Below, one piece after another: positions 16,599 through 24,548 of a stretch of DNA of 31,003 bases. The position numbers were made by a program, and so were the translations under genes. The stretch comes from an uncultured Prevotella sp. (GTDB taxonomy: Bacteria > Bacteroidota > Bacteroidia > Bacteroidales > Bacteroidaceae). The DNA lies in assembly GCA_900553965.1 (NCBI GenBank), contig USFX01000004.1, forward strand, positions 1 to 31,003. The letters run 5' to 3'. Below the pieces are notes generated by a model that saw only the letters and a list, made by a program, of their open reading frames with translations, did no database searches and was not told the DNA's origin. Within the stretch, counting starts at the first letter, position 1, and the number at the start of each line of letters is the position of its first letter.

Positions 16599-17833
16599 AA
16601 GGTTTACGTAGTAAGCTACTGATTGTCACGATATTATTGTGCGGCAGCATATACGCACAACAGTTTGATAGCTATTTTACGAACAGCACTCTCCGGCTTG
16701 ATTATATATTTGCCGGAGACGCGGAGCGGCAGGCAATCTACGTGGACGGCCTAAACAAAATACCTGGATGGTTCGGCCGCAGACAAAGGCTTGACGAGCT
16801 GCCGTTGAAAGGCAACGGACAGATTACGGTGAGAGACAAGAAGAGCGGTATGGTGATATACCGTCACTCATTTTCCACACTTTTTCAGGAATGGCTTGCG
16901 ACCGATGAGGCTAAACGAGTGCCCAAATCGTTCGAAAACATATTCTCTGTACCTTACCCAAAGAAATGTGTTAGCATCACAGTTGAACTGACAGACTATC
17001 ATAACAGCATTGTCGCCTCGATGACTCACGACGTCAATCCAAATGACATTCTGATACGACATATCGGTGAGCGGAATGTTATGCCATACAAGACTCTGCA
17101 ACAGGCTGCAGATACAGCGCATTGCATACACATTGCCTATATAGCAGAAGGATATACAGAAGGAGAGATGGAACAGTTTGTTAACGACGCCGGTGAGGCA
17201 ACGGAGGCTCTGTTCACCCATGAACCGTTCAAGAGCATGCGCGACAGATTTAATATCATTGTAGTAATGTCACCTTCAAATGACAGCGGCACAAGCGAAC
17301 CAGGCAATGGAATATGGCGGAAAACGGCTCTGAACTCACATTTCGATACTTTCTATTCGGACCGTTATCTAACGACACTGCATCTTAAAGAGCTTCACAA
17401 CCTTCTGGCCGGAACCCCATACGAACACATCATCGTATTGGTCAACACCGACAAATACGGCGGCGGAGGCATTTACAATTCCTATAACCTGTCGTACACA
17501 AAAGGTAGCAATTTCCGCCCCGTTGTCGTTCATGAGTTCGGACATAGCTTCGGCGGACTTGGTGATGAATATGATTACGGCAATGATGATCCCATGTATT
17601 TTACAGACACGGAACCATGGGAACCTAACCTCACGACAAAACATGATTTCAAAAACAAATGGGAAAATCTCATTGCAGAGGGGAAAGCCGACATGATAGA
17701 AGGTGGAGGATATCAGAGCAAAGGCGTTTTCCGGGGAACAGAAAACTGTCGGATGAGAACAAATGACGTTCCGGATTTTTGTCCGGTATGCCAACAGGCT
17801 TTGGCACGGATGATAAAGTTCTATACGGAATAA
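16595..17833 (+). CDS. Secreted M64-family metallopeptidase (IgA peptidase-like)
   Basis: A 412-residue zinc metallopeptidase. The N-terminus is a signal peptide (LLIVTILLCGSIYA, cleavage near residue 21 before QQF), so the enzyme is exported to the periplasm or beyond. After an N-terminal beta-rich domain (about 22-150) the catalytic domain starts around HIAYIAEGYT. The active site HEFGHSFGGLGDEY has His313, Glu314, His317 and the third ligand Asp324. The four Cys near the C-terminus (ENCRMR, PDFCPVCQQ) are typical of this group. The family is named after an IgA1-cleaving enzyme of Clostridium ramosum, but most members have unknown substrates and IgA cleavage should not be assumed here. It is the last gene of the GH25-HPPK-M64 group. 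Confidence 0.9.
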   Translation: MKGLRSKLLIVTILLCGSIYAQQFDSYFTNSTLRLDYIFAGDAERQAIYVDGLNKIPGWFGRRQRLDELPLKGNGQITVRDKKSGMVIYRHSFSTLFQEWLATDEAKRVPKSFENIFSVPYPKKCVSITVELTDYHNSIVASMTHDVNPNDILIRHIGERNVMPYKTLQQAADTAHCIHIAYIAEGYTEGEMEQFVNDAGEATEALFTHEPFKSMRDRFNIIVVMSPSNDSGTSEPGNGIWRKTALNSHFDTFYSDRYLTTLHLKELHNLLAGTPYEHIIVLVNTDKYGGGGIYNSYNLSYTKGSNFRPVVVHEFGHSFGGLGDEYDYGNDDPMYFTDTEPWEPNLTTKHDFKNKWENLIAEGKADMIEGGGYQSKGVFRGTENCRMRTNDVPDFCPVCQQALARMIKFYTE

Positions 17834-17951
17834 GCGGCAGTGCCCCACCCGATTGGGACCGAAAGGATAAGGAAACGGGGTAATAAAGAAATATGTTTGT
17901 GGAAGTTGTTGTCTTCAATGCAGAAAAACCATATGGAACAGTTTTCACAAC

Positions 17952-18599
17952 TTATTTTGGAGATTCTTTAGCTATCGGACACGTCATAAAGCGATCAAGC
18001 ACCTCGACACCTTTGACCGTACAGATTCCACGCAGCGAAACGAATACGAGATTTCGGAACACTTCCTCCATGGAATAGCGCATGTAAAGCTGGTTTGACA
18101 TGATATATTTGCCCAATGCGTCAAACATGCTCATAATCAGATCATAGTTAATGTCGCTAAGGAAATGGCCTTCGGCGACACCGCGGCGGAGAAAATTCAG
18201 AAACTGGCTACGGGTACATCTGTGCTCATCTTCGAGATATTTCATGACTTTGGGATAACGCTCTATGTCTGAATAAAATCCAGGATTGGTTTTCTTAAAC
18301 TCCTCTACCTGTAACATATAGGCATGCAGAATTATATCCATAACATTATCACTGTTCTGAGCTATCATACTCATGTGCTCACTTCTTAACGCTCTATACT
18401 TCTTCACTCCCTCAAACAAGAGTTCCTCTTTGTCGCTATAAATCTCATAGAGAGTCCGTTTGGATATGGAAAGCGCATTGGCAATATCATCCATTTTGAC
18501 ACCTTTTATGCCTTTGTTGGCAAACAGTGCCATGGATGTTTCTAATATTTTGTCCTTCAAAGAATGCCTGTATGTCGAAATACTTTTTATTTCTTGCAT
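17952..18599 (-). CDS. TetR/AcrR-family transcriptional regulator
   Basis: A 215-residue DNA-binding regulator. The N-terminal TetR domain (about residues 13-59) has the pattern ILETSMALFANKGIKGVKM-DDIANALSISKRTLYEIYSDKEELL, with the recognition helix near SKRTLYEIY (46-54). The C-terminal ligand-binding part has no recognisable ligand signature. The frame is open to 18731, but the -7 element TAACTTTG on the minus strand (complement of 18630-18637) falls within that extension, so ATG 18599 is preferred. It is divergent from maeB, and a tandem AAACnGTTT repeat lies in its leader at 18602-18623, a plausible operator. Its end faces the M64 gene convergently. Confidence 0.88.
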   Translation of the reverse strand: MQEIKSISTYRHSLKDKILETSMALFANKGIKGVKMDDIANALSISKRTLYEIYSDKEELLFEGVKKYRALRSEHMSMIAQNSDNVMDIILHAYMLQVEEFKKTNPGFYSDIERYPKVMKYLEDEHRCTRSQFLNFLRRGVAEGHFLSDINYDLIMSMFDALGKYIMSNQLYMRYSMEEVFRNLVFVSLRGICTVKGVEVLDRFMTCPIAKESPK

Positions 18600-18601
18600 A
18601 T

Positions 18602-18623
18602 CTAAACAGTTTCTAAACGGTTT
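18602..18623. promoter_or_regulatory. Candidate TetR operator: tandem CTAAAC(A/G)GTTT
   Basis: Two 11-bp units in direct tandem, CTAAACAGTTT (18602-18612) and CTAAACGGTTT (18613-18623), each an AAAC-N-GTTT pseudo-palindrome. They sit between the tetR -7 element and its start codon, one helical turn apart, where a bound repressor would block transcription. Operator function is inferred. Confidence 0.5.
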
Positions 18624-18629
18624 ATGATG

Positions 18630-18637
18630 CAAAGTTA
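18630..18637 (-). promoter_or_regulatory. tetR promoter -7 element TAACTTTG
   Basis: CAAAGTTA on the plus strand, read as TAACTTTG toward the TetR gene. No good -33 TTTG is seen at 19-21 nt. Confidence 0.6.
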
Positions 18638-18679
18638 CTAAAATTCTAAAAAAAACTATCATATTCGGTTTGTTTTTGG

Positions 18680-18687
18680 TAACTTTG
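18680..18687 (+). promoter_or_regulatory. maeB promoter -7 element TAACTTTG
   Basis: TAACTTTG points to maeB, whose ATG is 94 nt downstream. Together with the tetR element it forms a 10-bp inverted pair GCAAAGTTAC / GTAACTTTGC. Confidence 0.6.
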
Positions 18688-18781
18688 CCTTCCGAAAATG
18701 TCAGACTGTAAGACGGTTGTGGCATTATCATGACAGTTGGATAGCGAAAGAGACAACAATAACAATATTAATAATACAACT

Positions 18782-21085
18782 ATGGTAAAAATATCAAAAG
18801 AAGCCGCTCTAGAATATCACGAGAACGGCAGACCGGGTAAGATTGAGGTGAAACCGACCAAGCCCTACCGCACACAGACAGACCTCAGCCTTGCATATTC
18901 GCCGGGTGTGGCATATCCCTGTCTTGAGATACAGCAGAACCCGAATGATGCTTACAGATATACCGACAAGGGCAATCTGGTGGCCGTGATAAGCAACGGA
19001 ACGGCCGTGCTCGGCCTCGGTGACATTGGCGCGCTGAGCGGCAAGCCCGTAATGGAAGGCAAGGGACTGCTCTTCAAAATTTACGGCGGCATCGACGTGT
19101 TTGACATTGAAGTTGCCGAGAAAGACCCGGAGAAGTTCTGTGAGGCCGTGGAAAAGATAGCACCGACATTCGGCGGTATCAATCTGGAGGACATCAAGGC
19201 TCCGGAGTGCTTCTATATAGAGGAGCGCCTGAAGCGGACATTGGATATTCCGGTGATGCACGATGACCAGCACGGAACGGCCATCATTTCGGCCGCTGGT
19301 CTGAAAAACGCGCTTGAAGTGAACGGTAAGGATATAAGTAAGGTGAAAATCGTCGTCAACGGTGCCGGAGCCGCAGCCATCTCATGCACGAAACTGTATA
19401 TGGCCCTCGGTGCCCGCCGCGAGAACATCGTCATGCTTGACTCAAAGGGAGTGATCACCAGCGACCGTCCTAATTTGACAGAGCAGAAGAAGTTCTTCGC
19501 AACCGACCGCCGTGACATTCACACTCTTGAAGAGGCTATCAACGGAGCAGACGTCTTTGTCGGTCTGTCGAAAGGCAACATCCTTACTCAAGACATGATT
19601 CGGTCAATGGCCGACCAGCCTATTGTCTTCGCACTGGCTAACCCCGTTCCGGAAATCAGCTACGAGGACGCTATGGCAAGCCGCCCCGACGTGCTCATGT
19701 CAACAGGCCGCTCCGACTATCCCAACCAGATAAACAACGTCATAGGCTTCCCCTATATCTTCCGCGGAGCGTTGGACGTTCACGCCAGCGCCATCAATGA
19801 GGAGATGAAGCTGGCTGCCGTACACGCCATCGCCAATCTGGCCAAGCAGCCTGTTCCTGACGTTGTCAACGACGTCTATCAGGTGAACAATCTCACGTTC
19901 GGACCACTGTACTTTATCCCCAAGCCCGTGGACCCGCGTCTTATCACCGAGGTTTCCGCTGCCGTGGCAAAGGCCGCTATCGAAAGTGGAGTTGCAAGAA
20001 AGACCATCACAGACTGGACTGCTTATAAGAATGAATTGCGCGAATTGCTCGGTCAGGAGACAAAGCTCACACAAAAACTGTATGATACCGCACGCGCACA
20101 CCCCCAGAAAGTCGTATTTGCCGAAGGCATCCACCCCACGATGCTCAAAGCCGCCGTTCAGGCAAAGGCCGAAGGAATCTGCGCCCCGATACTTCTCGGC
20201 AACGATGAGCGCATCATGAAACTTGCAAAAGAGCTCGATCTTAATCTCGACGGCATCGAAATCATCAACCTGAGACATGACAATCAGGCTGAACGGCGTG
20301 AACGCTATGCCAGACTTCTGGCCACAAAGCGCCAGCGGCAGGGCTATACCGTTGAGGAGGCCAACGACAAAATGTTCGAGCGCAACTATTTCGGAATGAT
20401 GATGGTAGAGACGGGAGAAGCCGATGCGTTCATCACTGGGCTTTACACCAAGTACTCCAACACCATTAAAGTGGCTAAAGAAGTCATCGGTATCAAACCG
20501 GAATATAAGCACTTCGGTACGATGCACATCCTCAATTCAAAGAAGGGAACATACTATATTGCCGACACACTGATTAACCGCCACCCGGACAAGGAAGTAC
20601 TGAAAGACATTGCGAAATTGAGCGCAAGGTCTGTCAAATTCTTCAATGACACTCCCGTTGTAGCGATGCTCAGTTACAGTAACTTTGGAACAGACGAGAC
20701 AGGAAGTCCCGTGCAGGTTCATCAGGCCGTAGAAGAACTACAGAACGAATACCCCAATCTCGCCATTGACGGAGAAATGCAGGTCAACTTCGCCCTTGAC
20801 AAGGGGACGAGAGACAAGAAGTATCCGTTCTCGCGCCTCAAAGGCCTTGATGTCAACACGCTGATATTCCCGAACCTGAGCAGTGCCAACGGCTCATATA
20901 AGCTGCTTCAGGCACTTCATCCGGAGACGGAAATCATCGGTCCGATACAGATGGGACTCAACAAGCCGATACACTTCACCGACTTTGAATGTTCCGTGCG
21001 CGACATCGTGAACATCACAGCCGTTGCCGTTATCGATGCTTATGTGGACAAGATAAAGAACAAGCTGGGTGGAGACGCCCACTGA
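18782..21085 (+). CDS. maeB: NADP-dependent malic enzyme with C-terminal phosphotransacetylase-like domain
   Basis: Oxidative decarboxylation of malate to pyruvate with reduction of NADP. The 767-residue protein is the two-domain MaeB type. The malic enzyme part (1 to about 430) has SLAYSPGVAYPC, GLGDIGALSGKPVMEGK, NLEDIKAPECFYIE, HDDQHGTAI and the nucleotide-binding VNGAGAAA. The remaining 320 or so residues are a phosphate acetyl/butyryl transferase-like domain (VVFAEGIHPTMLKAA near its start; PVAMLSYSNFGT; FPNLSSANGSYKLLQ); in E. coli MaeB this part binds acetyl-CoA and regulates the enzyme rather than acting as a transferase. A TTG at 18737 is in frame, but ATG 18782 directly before VKISKEAALEYH is the natural start. 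gdhA follows. Confidence 0.95.
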   Translation: MVKISKEAALEYHENGRPGKIEVKPTKPYRTQTDLSLAYSPGVAYPCLEIQQNPNDAYRYTDKGNLVAVISNGTAVLGLGDIGALSGKPVMEGKGLLFKIYGGIDVFDIEVAEKDPEKFCEAVEKIAPTFGGINLEDIKAPECFYIEERLKRTLDIPVMHDDQHGTAIISAAGLKNALEVNGKDISKVKIVVNGAGAAAISCTKLYMALGARRENIVMLDSKGVITSDRPNLTEQKKFFATDRRDIHTLEEAINGADVFVGLSKGNILTQDMIRSMADQPIVFALANPVPEISYEDAMASRPDVLMSTGRSDYPNQINNVIGFPYIFRGALDVHASAINEEMKLAAVHAIANLAKQPVPDVVNDVYQVNNLTFGPLYFIPKPVDPRLITEVSAAVAKAAIESGVARKTITDWTAYKNELRELLGQETKLTQKLYDTARAHPQKVVFAEGIHPTMLKAAVQAKAEGICAPILLGNDERIMKLAKELDLNLDGIEIINLRHDNQAERRERYARLLATKRQRQGYTVEEANDKMFERNYFGMMMVETGEADAFITGLYTKYSNTIKVAKEVIGIKPEYKHFGTMHILNSKKGTYYIADTLINRHPDKEVLKDIAKLSARSVKFFNDTPVVAMLSYSNFGTDETGSPVQVHQAVEELQNEYPNLAIDGEMQVNFALDKGTRDKKYPFSRLKGLDVNTLIFPNLSSANGSYKLLQALHPETEIIGPIQMGLNKPIHFTDFECSVRDIVNITAVAVIDAYVDKIKNKLGGDAH

Positions 21086-21110
21086 TCTTGACCAGCTATA
21101 TATAATAATG

Positions 21111-21157
21111 TATGGGGACAGACATGCCGGCGGCATGGTTCTGTCCCCATATTGTTT
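21111..21157 (+). terminator. Intrinsic terminator after maeB
   Basis: TATGGGGACAG (21111-21121) pairs perfectly with CTGTCCCCATA (21141-21151). An inner stem CATGCC/GGCATG is stacked above a small asymmetric bulge. A T-rich tail (ATTGTTTTT) follows. Confidence 0.85.
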
Positions 21158-21270
21158 TTATAATGCCATCCGGAAAGCGGTCCGGATGTACAAATATCCA
21201 ACTGTTTTTCAGTAAACACCGCACAAAAGCGACAAAAAGACATTAATTTGATATTTTTATTGATAAAACG

Positions 21271-21301
21271 TTGGTTATTTAAAAGAAATGCTTTACCTTT
21301 G
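21271..21301 (+). promoter_or_regulatory. gdhA promoter (TTGG-N19-TACCTTTG)
   Basis: TACCTTTG at 21294-21301 with TTGG at 21271-21274, 19 nt upstream, close to the TTTG consensus. The leader to the ATG is about 45 nt and AT-rich with no Shine-Dalgarno motif beyond AAAAGG. Confidence 0.75.
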
Positions 21302-21350
21302 CACCATCAAACAACAATAGTAAAGTAAACACCTAAAAGGAAAAAAGATT

Positions 21351-22688
21351 ATGAACGCAGCGCAAGTCGTAGAGGAACTCAAAAGAAGATTTCCAAACGA
21401 ACCTGAGTACATTCAGGCAGTAAGTCAGGTTCTTCCTACAATTGAGGAAGAGTATAACAAACACCCGGAATTCGAGAAATCCAATCTCATTGAGCGGCTC
21501 TGCATACCGGATCGTGTCATCGAATTCCGTGTCACATGGGTAGACGACAGCGGCAAAGTCAACACAAACATGGGCTACCGCATTCAGCATAACAACGTGA
21601 TAGGTCCGTACAAGGGCGGTATCCGTTTCCACAAATCCGTAAACCTCGGTATCCTGAAGTTCCTCGCTTTCGAGCAGACATTCAAGAACTCACTCACGAC
21701 ATTGCCTATGGGCGGTGCAAAGGGCGGTTCCGACTTCTCTCCGCGCGGCAAGAGCGACGCTGAGGTGATGCGTTTCTGTCAGGCTTTCATGAACGAGCTC
21801 TACCGTCATATCGGTCCCGACGTGGATGTTCCTGCCGGAGACATCGGTGTCGGCGGACGTGAGGTCGGCTATCTCTTCGGCCAGTACAAGAAGCTCACAC
21901 ACGAGTGGAGCGGCGTGCTGACAGGTAAGGGGCGCGAGTTCGGCGGTTCTCTCATCCGTCCCGAGGCAACAGGCTACGGCACTGTCTACTTCCTGCTCTC
22001 AATGCTTGAGACACGTGGCATAGAGCTGGCAGGCAAGAGCGTTCTGATTTCCGGTTCAGGAAACGTGGCTCAGTATGCAGCCGAGAAGTGCATCCAGCTC
22101 GGTGCAAAGGTTCTCACCATGTCCGACTCTGACGGCTATATCTACGATCCGGACGGAATAGACCGCGCAAAGCTCGACTACGTGATGGAGCTCAAGAACA
22201 TCGAGCGCGGCCGTATCAGGGAGTATGCCGAGGAATATCCTAACGCTGTATATCATGCCGGAGAAAGACCTTGGAACGAGAAGGCCGACATCGCCCTGCC
22301 CTGCGCAACACAGAATGAAATCAACGGCGAAGAGGCCAAGGCTCTCGTCGCAAACGGCATCATCGCCGTCGCAGAAGGTGCAAACATGCCTTCTACGCCT
22401 GATGCCGTCGCAACATTCCAGGCTGCAAAGATTCTCTATGCTCCGGGAAAGGCTTCAAACGCCGGCGGCGTGTCCGTATCAGGTCTGGAAATGAGCCAGA
22501 ACTCAGAGCGTCTGAACTGGACAGCAGAGGACGTGGACAACCGTCTGAAGATAATCATGAAGGACATCCACGACAACTGTGTCAAGTATGGAACGGAAGA
22601 TGGCGGCTACATCAATTACGTAAAGGGTGCCAACGTCGCCGGTTTCATGAAGGTTGCCAAGGCCATGATGGCTCAGGGCATCGTCTAA
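21351..22688 (+). CDS. gdhA: Glutamate dehydrogenase, hexameric NADP-type
   Basis: Interconverts 2-oxoglutarate plus ammonia and glutamate, the main ammonia assimilation route in many Bacteroidota. The length of 445 residues fits the 50-kDa hexameric class. The substrate-binding motif PMGGAKGG has the catalytic-type Lys124, preceded by KFLAFEQTFKN and followed by PAGDIGVGGREVG. The Rossmann motif SGSGNVAQYA and the ASNAGGVSVSGLEMSQN block are present. NADP rather than NAD use is inferred from overall similarity to the GdhA type. It is a single-gene transcript: a good promoter is at 21271-21301 and a terminator at 22747-22777. It lies downstream of maeB but is separated from it by a terminator. 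Confidence 0.96.
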   Translation: MNAAQVVEELKRRFPNEPEYIQAVSQVLPTIEEEYNKHPEFEKSNLIERLCIPDRVIEFRVTWVDDSGKVNTNMGYRIQHNNVIGPYKGGIRFHKSVNLGILKFLAFEQTFKNSLTTLPMGGAKGGSDFSPRGKSDAEVMRFCQAFMNELYRHIGPDVDVPAGDIGVGGREVGYLFGQYKKLTHEWSGVLTGKGREFGGSLIRPEATGYGTVYFLLSMLETRGIELAGKSVLISGSGNVAQYAAEKCIQLGAKVLTMSDSDGYIYDPDGIDRAKLDYVMELKNIERGRIREYAEEYPNAVYHAGERPWNEKADIALPCATQNEINGEEAKALVANGIIAVAEGANMPSTPDAVATFQAAKILYAPGKASNAGGVSVSGLEMSQNSERLNWTAEDVDNRLKIIMKDIHDNCVKYGTEDGGYINYVKGANVAGFMKVAKAMMAQGIV

Positions 22689-22746
22689 GAAATGATATTA
22701 TACAAAACATAACTGAAGTAAGCTATCTTTTCAGGCTTACAACGAA

Positions 22747-22777
22747 AAATCTCAGACGTGAAGTCTGGGATTTTTTT
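22747..22777 (+). terminator. Intrinsic terminator of gdhA
   Basis: AAATCTCAGAC (22747-22757) pairs with GTCTGGGATTT (22763-22773), with one G-U pair and a 5-nt loop; the right arm runs into a tract of T to 22777. A weaker GTAAGC/GCTTAC hairpin precedes it at 22718-22740. Confidence 0.9.
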
Positions 22778-23360
22778 ATTGACGTATAATGAAGACTACT
22801 ACAATCATACTCAATATATTTTCCTGACTGCTTATGAGTTCAATATGGCCAGGCCGATAAAGTAAAACAATCCATTTAGGTCGGTAAGATGAGTCATATT
22901 GTAAATTGGAACAGACTCTTTTACTTTCTAAAACATGTTATATTGGTAGTTAAAATAGCCTATTTTATTTTACAATATAGACCTATTTTACGCTGATATG
23001 AAGACTTCACTTTACTGTAAATGGCTGACGGAATACTCCTTTCCTGGCCATTGAACTGTCAAAGACGGGAATATGTTAACAGGGCCATACAGCCCACGCG
23101 TCTCATTCACGATGCAATCCCACCGTCGGCCAGTTTTATGGCTATGACAAAATGGGGTGTCAAACCGCTCACTCCAAGATTCTGATTACGAACAAACAAT
23201 ATTGCCGGTATAATTGATGATGATTCCATGGAATATTCCTGAAATAAGGGTATTCCCAGAGGTGAATGAGTTTTCTGAGTAGACAATATTCCGCATTTCC
23301 CTTGCCTCCGAAAAAATGGTATAGGAAACGGCAATCCGTATAACCACCATTAGGAGAAAT
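22778..23360. other. Gene-free interval between gdhA and the aldo/keto reductase, with AT-rich palindromes
   Basis: No credible gene is seen. TAAAATAG-C-CTATTTTA (22951-22967) is a perfect 8-1-8 palindrome, and CTATTTTA recurs at 22983-22990. ATATTGTAAA (22896-22905) and TTTACAATAT (22969-22978) form an inverted pair around it. Minus-strand frames at 23107-23383 have no recognisable domain and overlap one another; they may be chance or a decayed fragment. Confidence 0.4.
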
Positions 23361-23365
23361 ATCCA

Positions 23366-23373
23366 TACCTTTG
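23366..23373 (+). promoter_or_regulatory. Aldo/keto reductase promoter -7 element TACCTTTG
   Basis: TACCTTTG lies 110 nt before the start codon. There is no clear -33 TTTG. A leader of about 100 nt would result. Confidence 0.5.
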
Positions 23374-23483
23374 TTGTCAGCAAATCAGATACAACATATG
23401 AAAGTACCCATAACGGAAAAAACTACTGCGGAAATAAAAGCATCTGATTGGAATGAAGTATCAACAAAAGCAATAAAAAAAGT

Positions 23484-24323
23484 ATGGAATTTGTAACACT
23501 GAACAACGGCATCATAATGCCACAGATGGGATATGGCGTCTATCAGGTAACGCCGGAAGAATGTGAACGTTGCGTAAGCGACGCCCTCAGCGTCGGATAC
23601 CGCATGATTGACACAGCACAGGCATATCACAACGAGGAGGGCGTGGGCCAAGCCATCAAAAAAAGCGGCATTAACCGGAATGAGCTCTTCATTGTCAGCA
23701 AGGTGTGGATTTCAAACTATGGCTACGAGCGTGCGAAAGCCTCCATCGACGAGAGTCTGCGTAAACTGCAAACGGATTACATCGACCTGATGCTGCTCCA
23801 TCAGCCGTTCTGCGACCGCTACGGTGCCTACAGAGCTCTGCAGGACGCCTATCGCGAAGGCAAATTGAGAGCCATCGGCATCTCAAACTTCTATCCCGAC
23901 CATTTCATCGACATTGCGTCGAACATGGAAATCGCTCCGGCGGTAAATCAAGTTGAGACCCACGTCTTCAACCAACAGCGTGAACCGCAACGCATAATGG
24001 CTGAGTTCGGAACGCTCACCATGTCATGGGGACCGCTCGCCGAAGGTCGCAACGGCTTCTTCACTAACGAAACATTGGCCAATATCGGTGCGCGCCACGG
24101 CAAAAGCGTGGCTCAGGTTGCCCTTCGCTGGCTCATCCAGCGTGGCGTCATCATCATACCGAAGTCAACCCACATCGAACGCATGGAACAGAACATCGAC
24201 ATCTTCGACTTCCATCTGACCGACGATGAAATGGAGGCTATTGCTGGACTTGATACCGGACACAGCCTCTTCTTCGACCACCATGACGCCGAGACAACGC
24301 GCATGTTCATGGGATGGAAGTAG
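23484..24323 (+). CDS. Aldo/keto reductase family oxidoreductase
   Basis: A 279-residue NADPH-dependent reductase of aldehydes or ketones, of the bacterial 2,5-diketo-gluconate reductase-like group. The catalytic tetrad can be placed: Asp43 and Tyr48 in IDTAQAYHNE, Lys73 in VSKVW, and His106 in LLHQP. GISNF, NQVE and IIPKSTHIERM are the usual family blocks (substrate and NADPH binding). The start is the ATG in AAAAGTATGGAA, followed at once by the conserved LNNGIIMPQMGYGVYQV. The substrate is unknown. It runs as a single gene after a 100-nt leader and meets the Crp-type regulator convergently. Confidence 0.93.
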   Translation: MEFVTLNNGIIMPQMGYGVYQVTPEECERCVSDALSVGYRMIDTAQAYHNEEGVGQAIKKSGINRNELFIVSKVWISNYGYERAKASIDESLRKLQTDYIDLMLLHQPFCDRYGAYRALQDAYREGKLRAIGISNFYPDHFIDIASNMEIAPAVNQVETHVFNQQREPQRIMAEFGTLTMSWGPLAEGRNGFFTNETLANIGARHGKSVAQVALRWLIQRGVIIIPKSTHIERMEQNIDIFDFHLTDDEMEAIAGLDTGHSLFFDHHDAETTRMFMGWK

Positions 24324-24360
24324 TTTGGCCGCACGCCACAAATCTTTCCCTATTGAAATC

Positions 24361-24412
24361 AAGAAATCCCGTAATGGAAACCAAAAGAGGTTCTGCCATT
24401 ACGGGATTTCTT
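24361..24412. terminator. 17-bp hairpin after the aldo/keto reductase gene
   Basis: Bases 24361-24377 are the exact reverse complement of 24396-24412, with an inner AACC/GGTT stem. The left arm starts AAGAAATCCCG and the right arm ends in GATTTCTTTG. It is 38 nt past the stop and can serve either strand. Confidence 0.75.
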
Positions 24413-24498
24413 TGTATATCGTATATATCTTCGTAATACCGGTCTGTGTTCAGTGTGCTGTCTGCCACAGACATCTGTCTTGCTCTTCTATCTATATA

Positions 24499-24530
24499 AT
24501 ATTATAATGTACGCGCATACATTATAATAT
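24499..24530. terminator. AT-rich 13-bp inverted repeat between convergent genes
   Basis: ATATTATAATGTA (24499-24511) and TACATTATAATAT (24518-24530) flank CGCGCA. It lies 19 nt past the end of the Crp-type gene (minus strand) and may end that transcript. It is AT-only in the outer stem and lacks a T tract, so an operator role is also possible. Confidence 0.45.
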
Positions 24531-24548
24531 ATAGCATATAGGAAAGCC

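Noticed and set aside
16595..17833. Calling the M64 protein an IgA protease
   Set aside because: The family name comes from one characterised clostridial enzyme; nothing in the sequence shows IgA specificity.
17893..18078. 61-codon plus-strand frame between the M64 and TetR genes
   Set aside because: Mostly the antisense of the TetR C-terminus; no motif of its own.
23107..23383. Three overlapping short minus-strand frames upstream of the aldo/keto reductase
   Set aside because: They occupy different frames of the same stretch with no recognisable domain, and one covers the reductase promoter.
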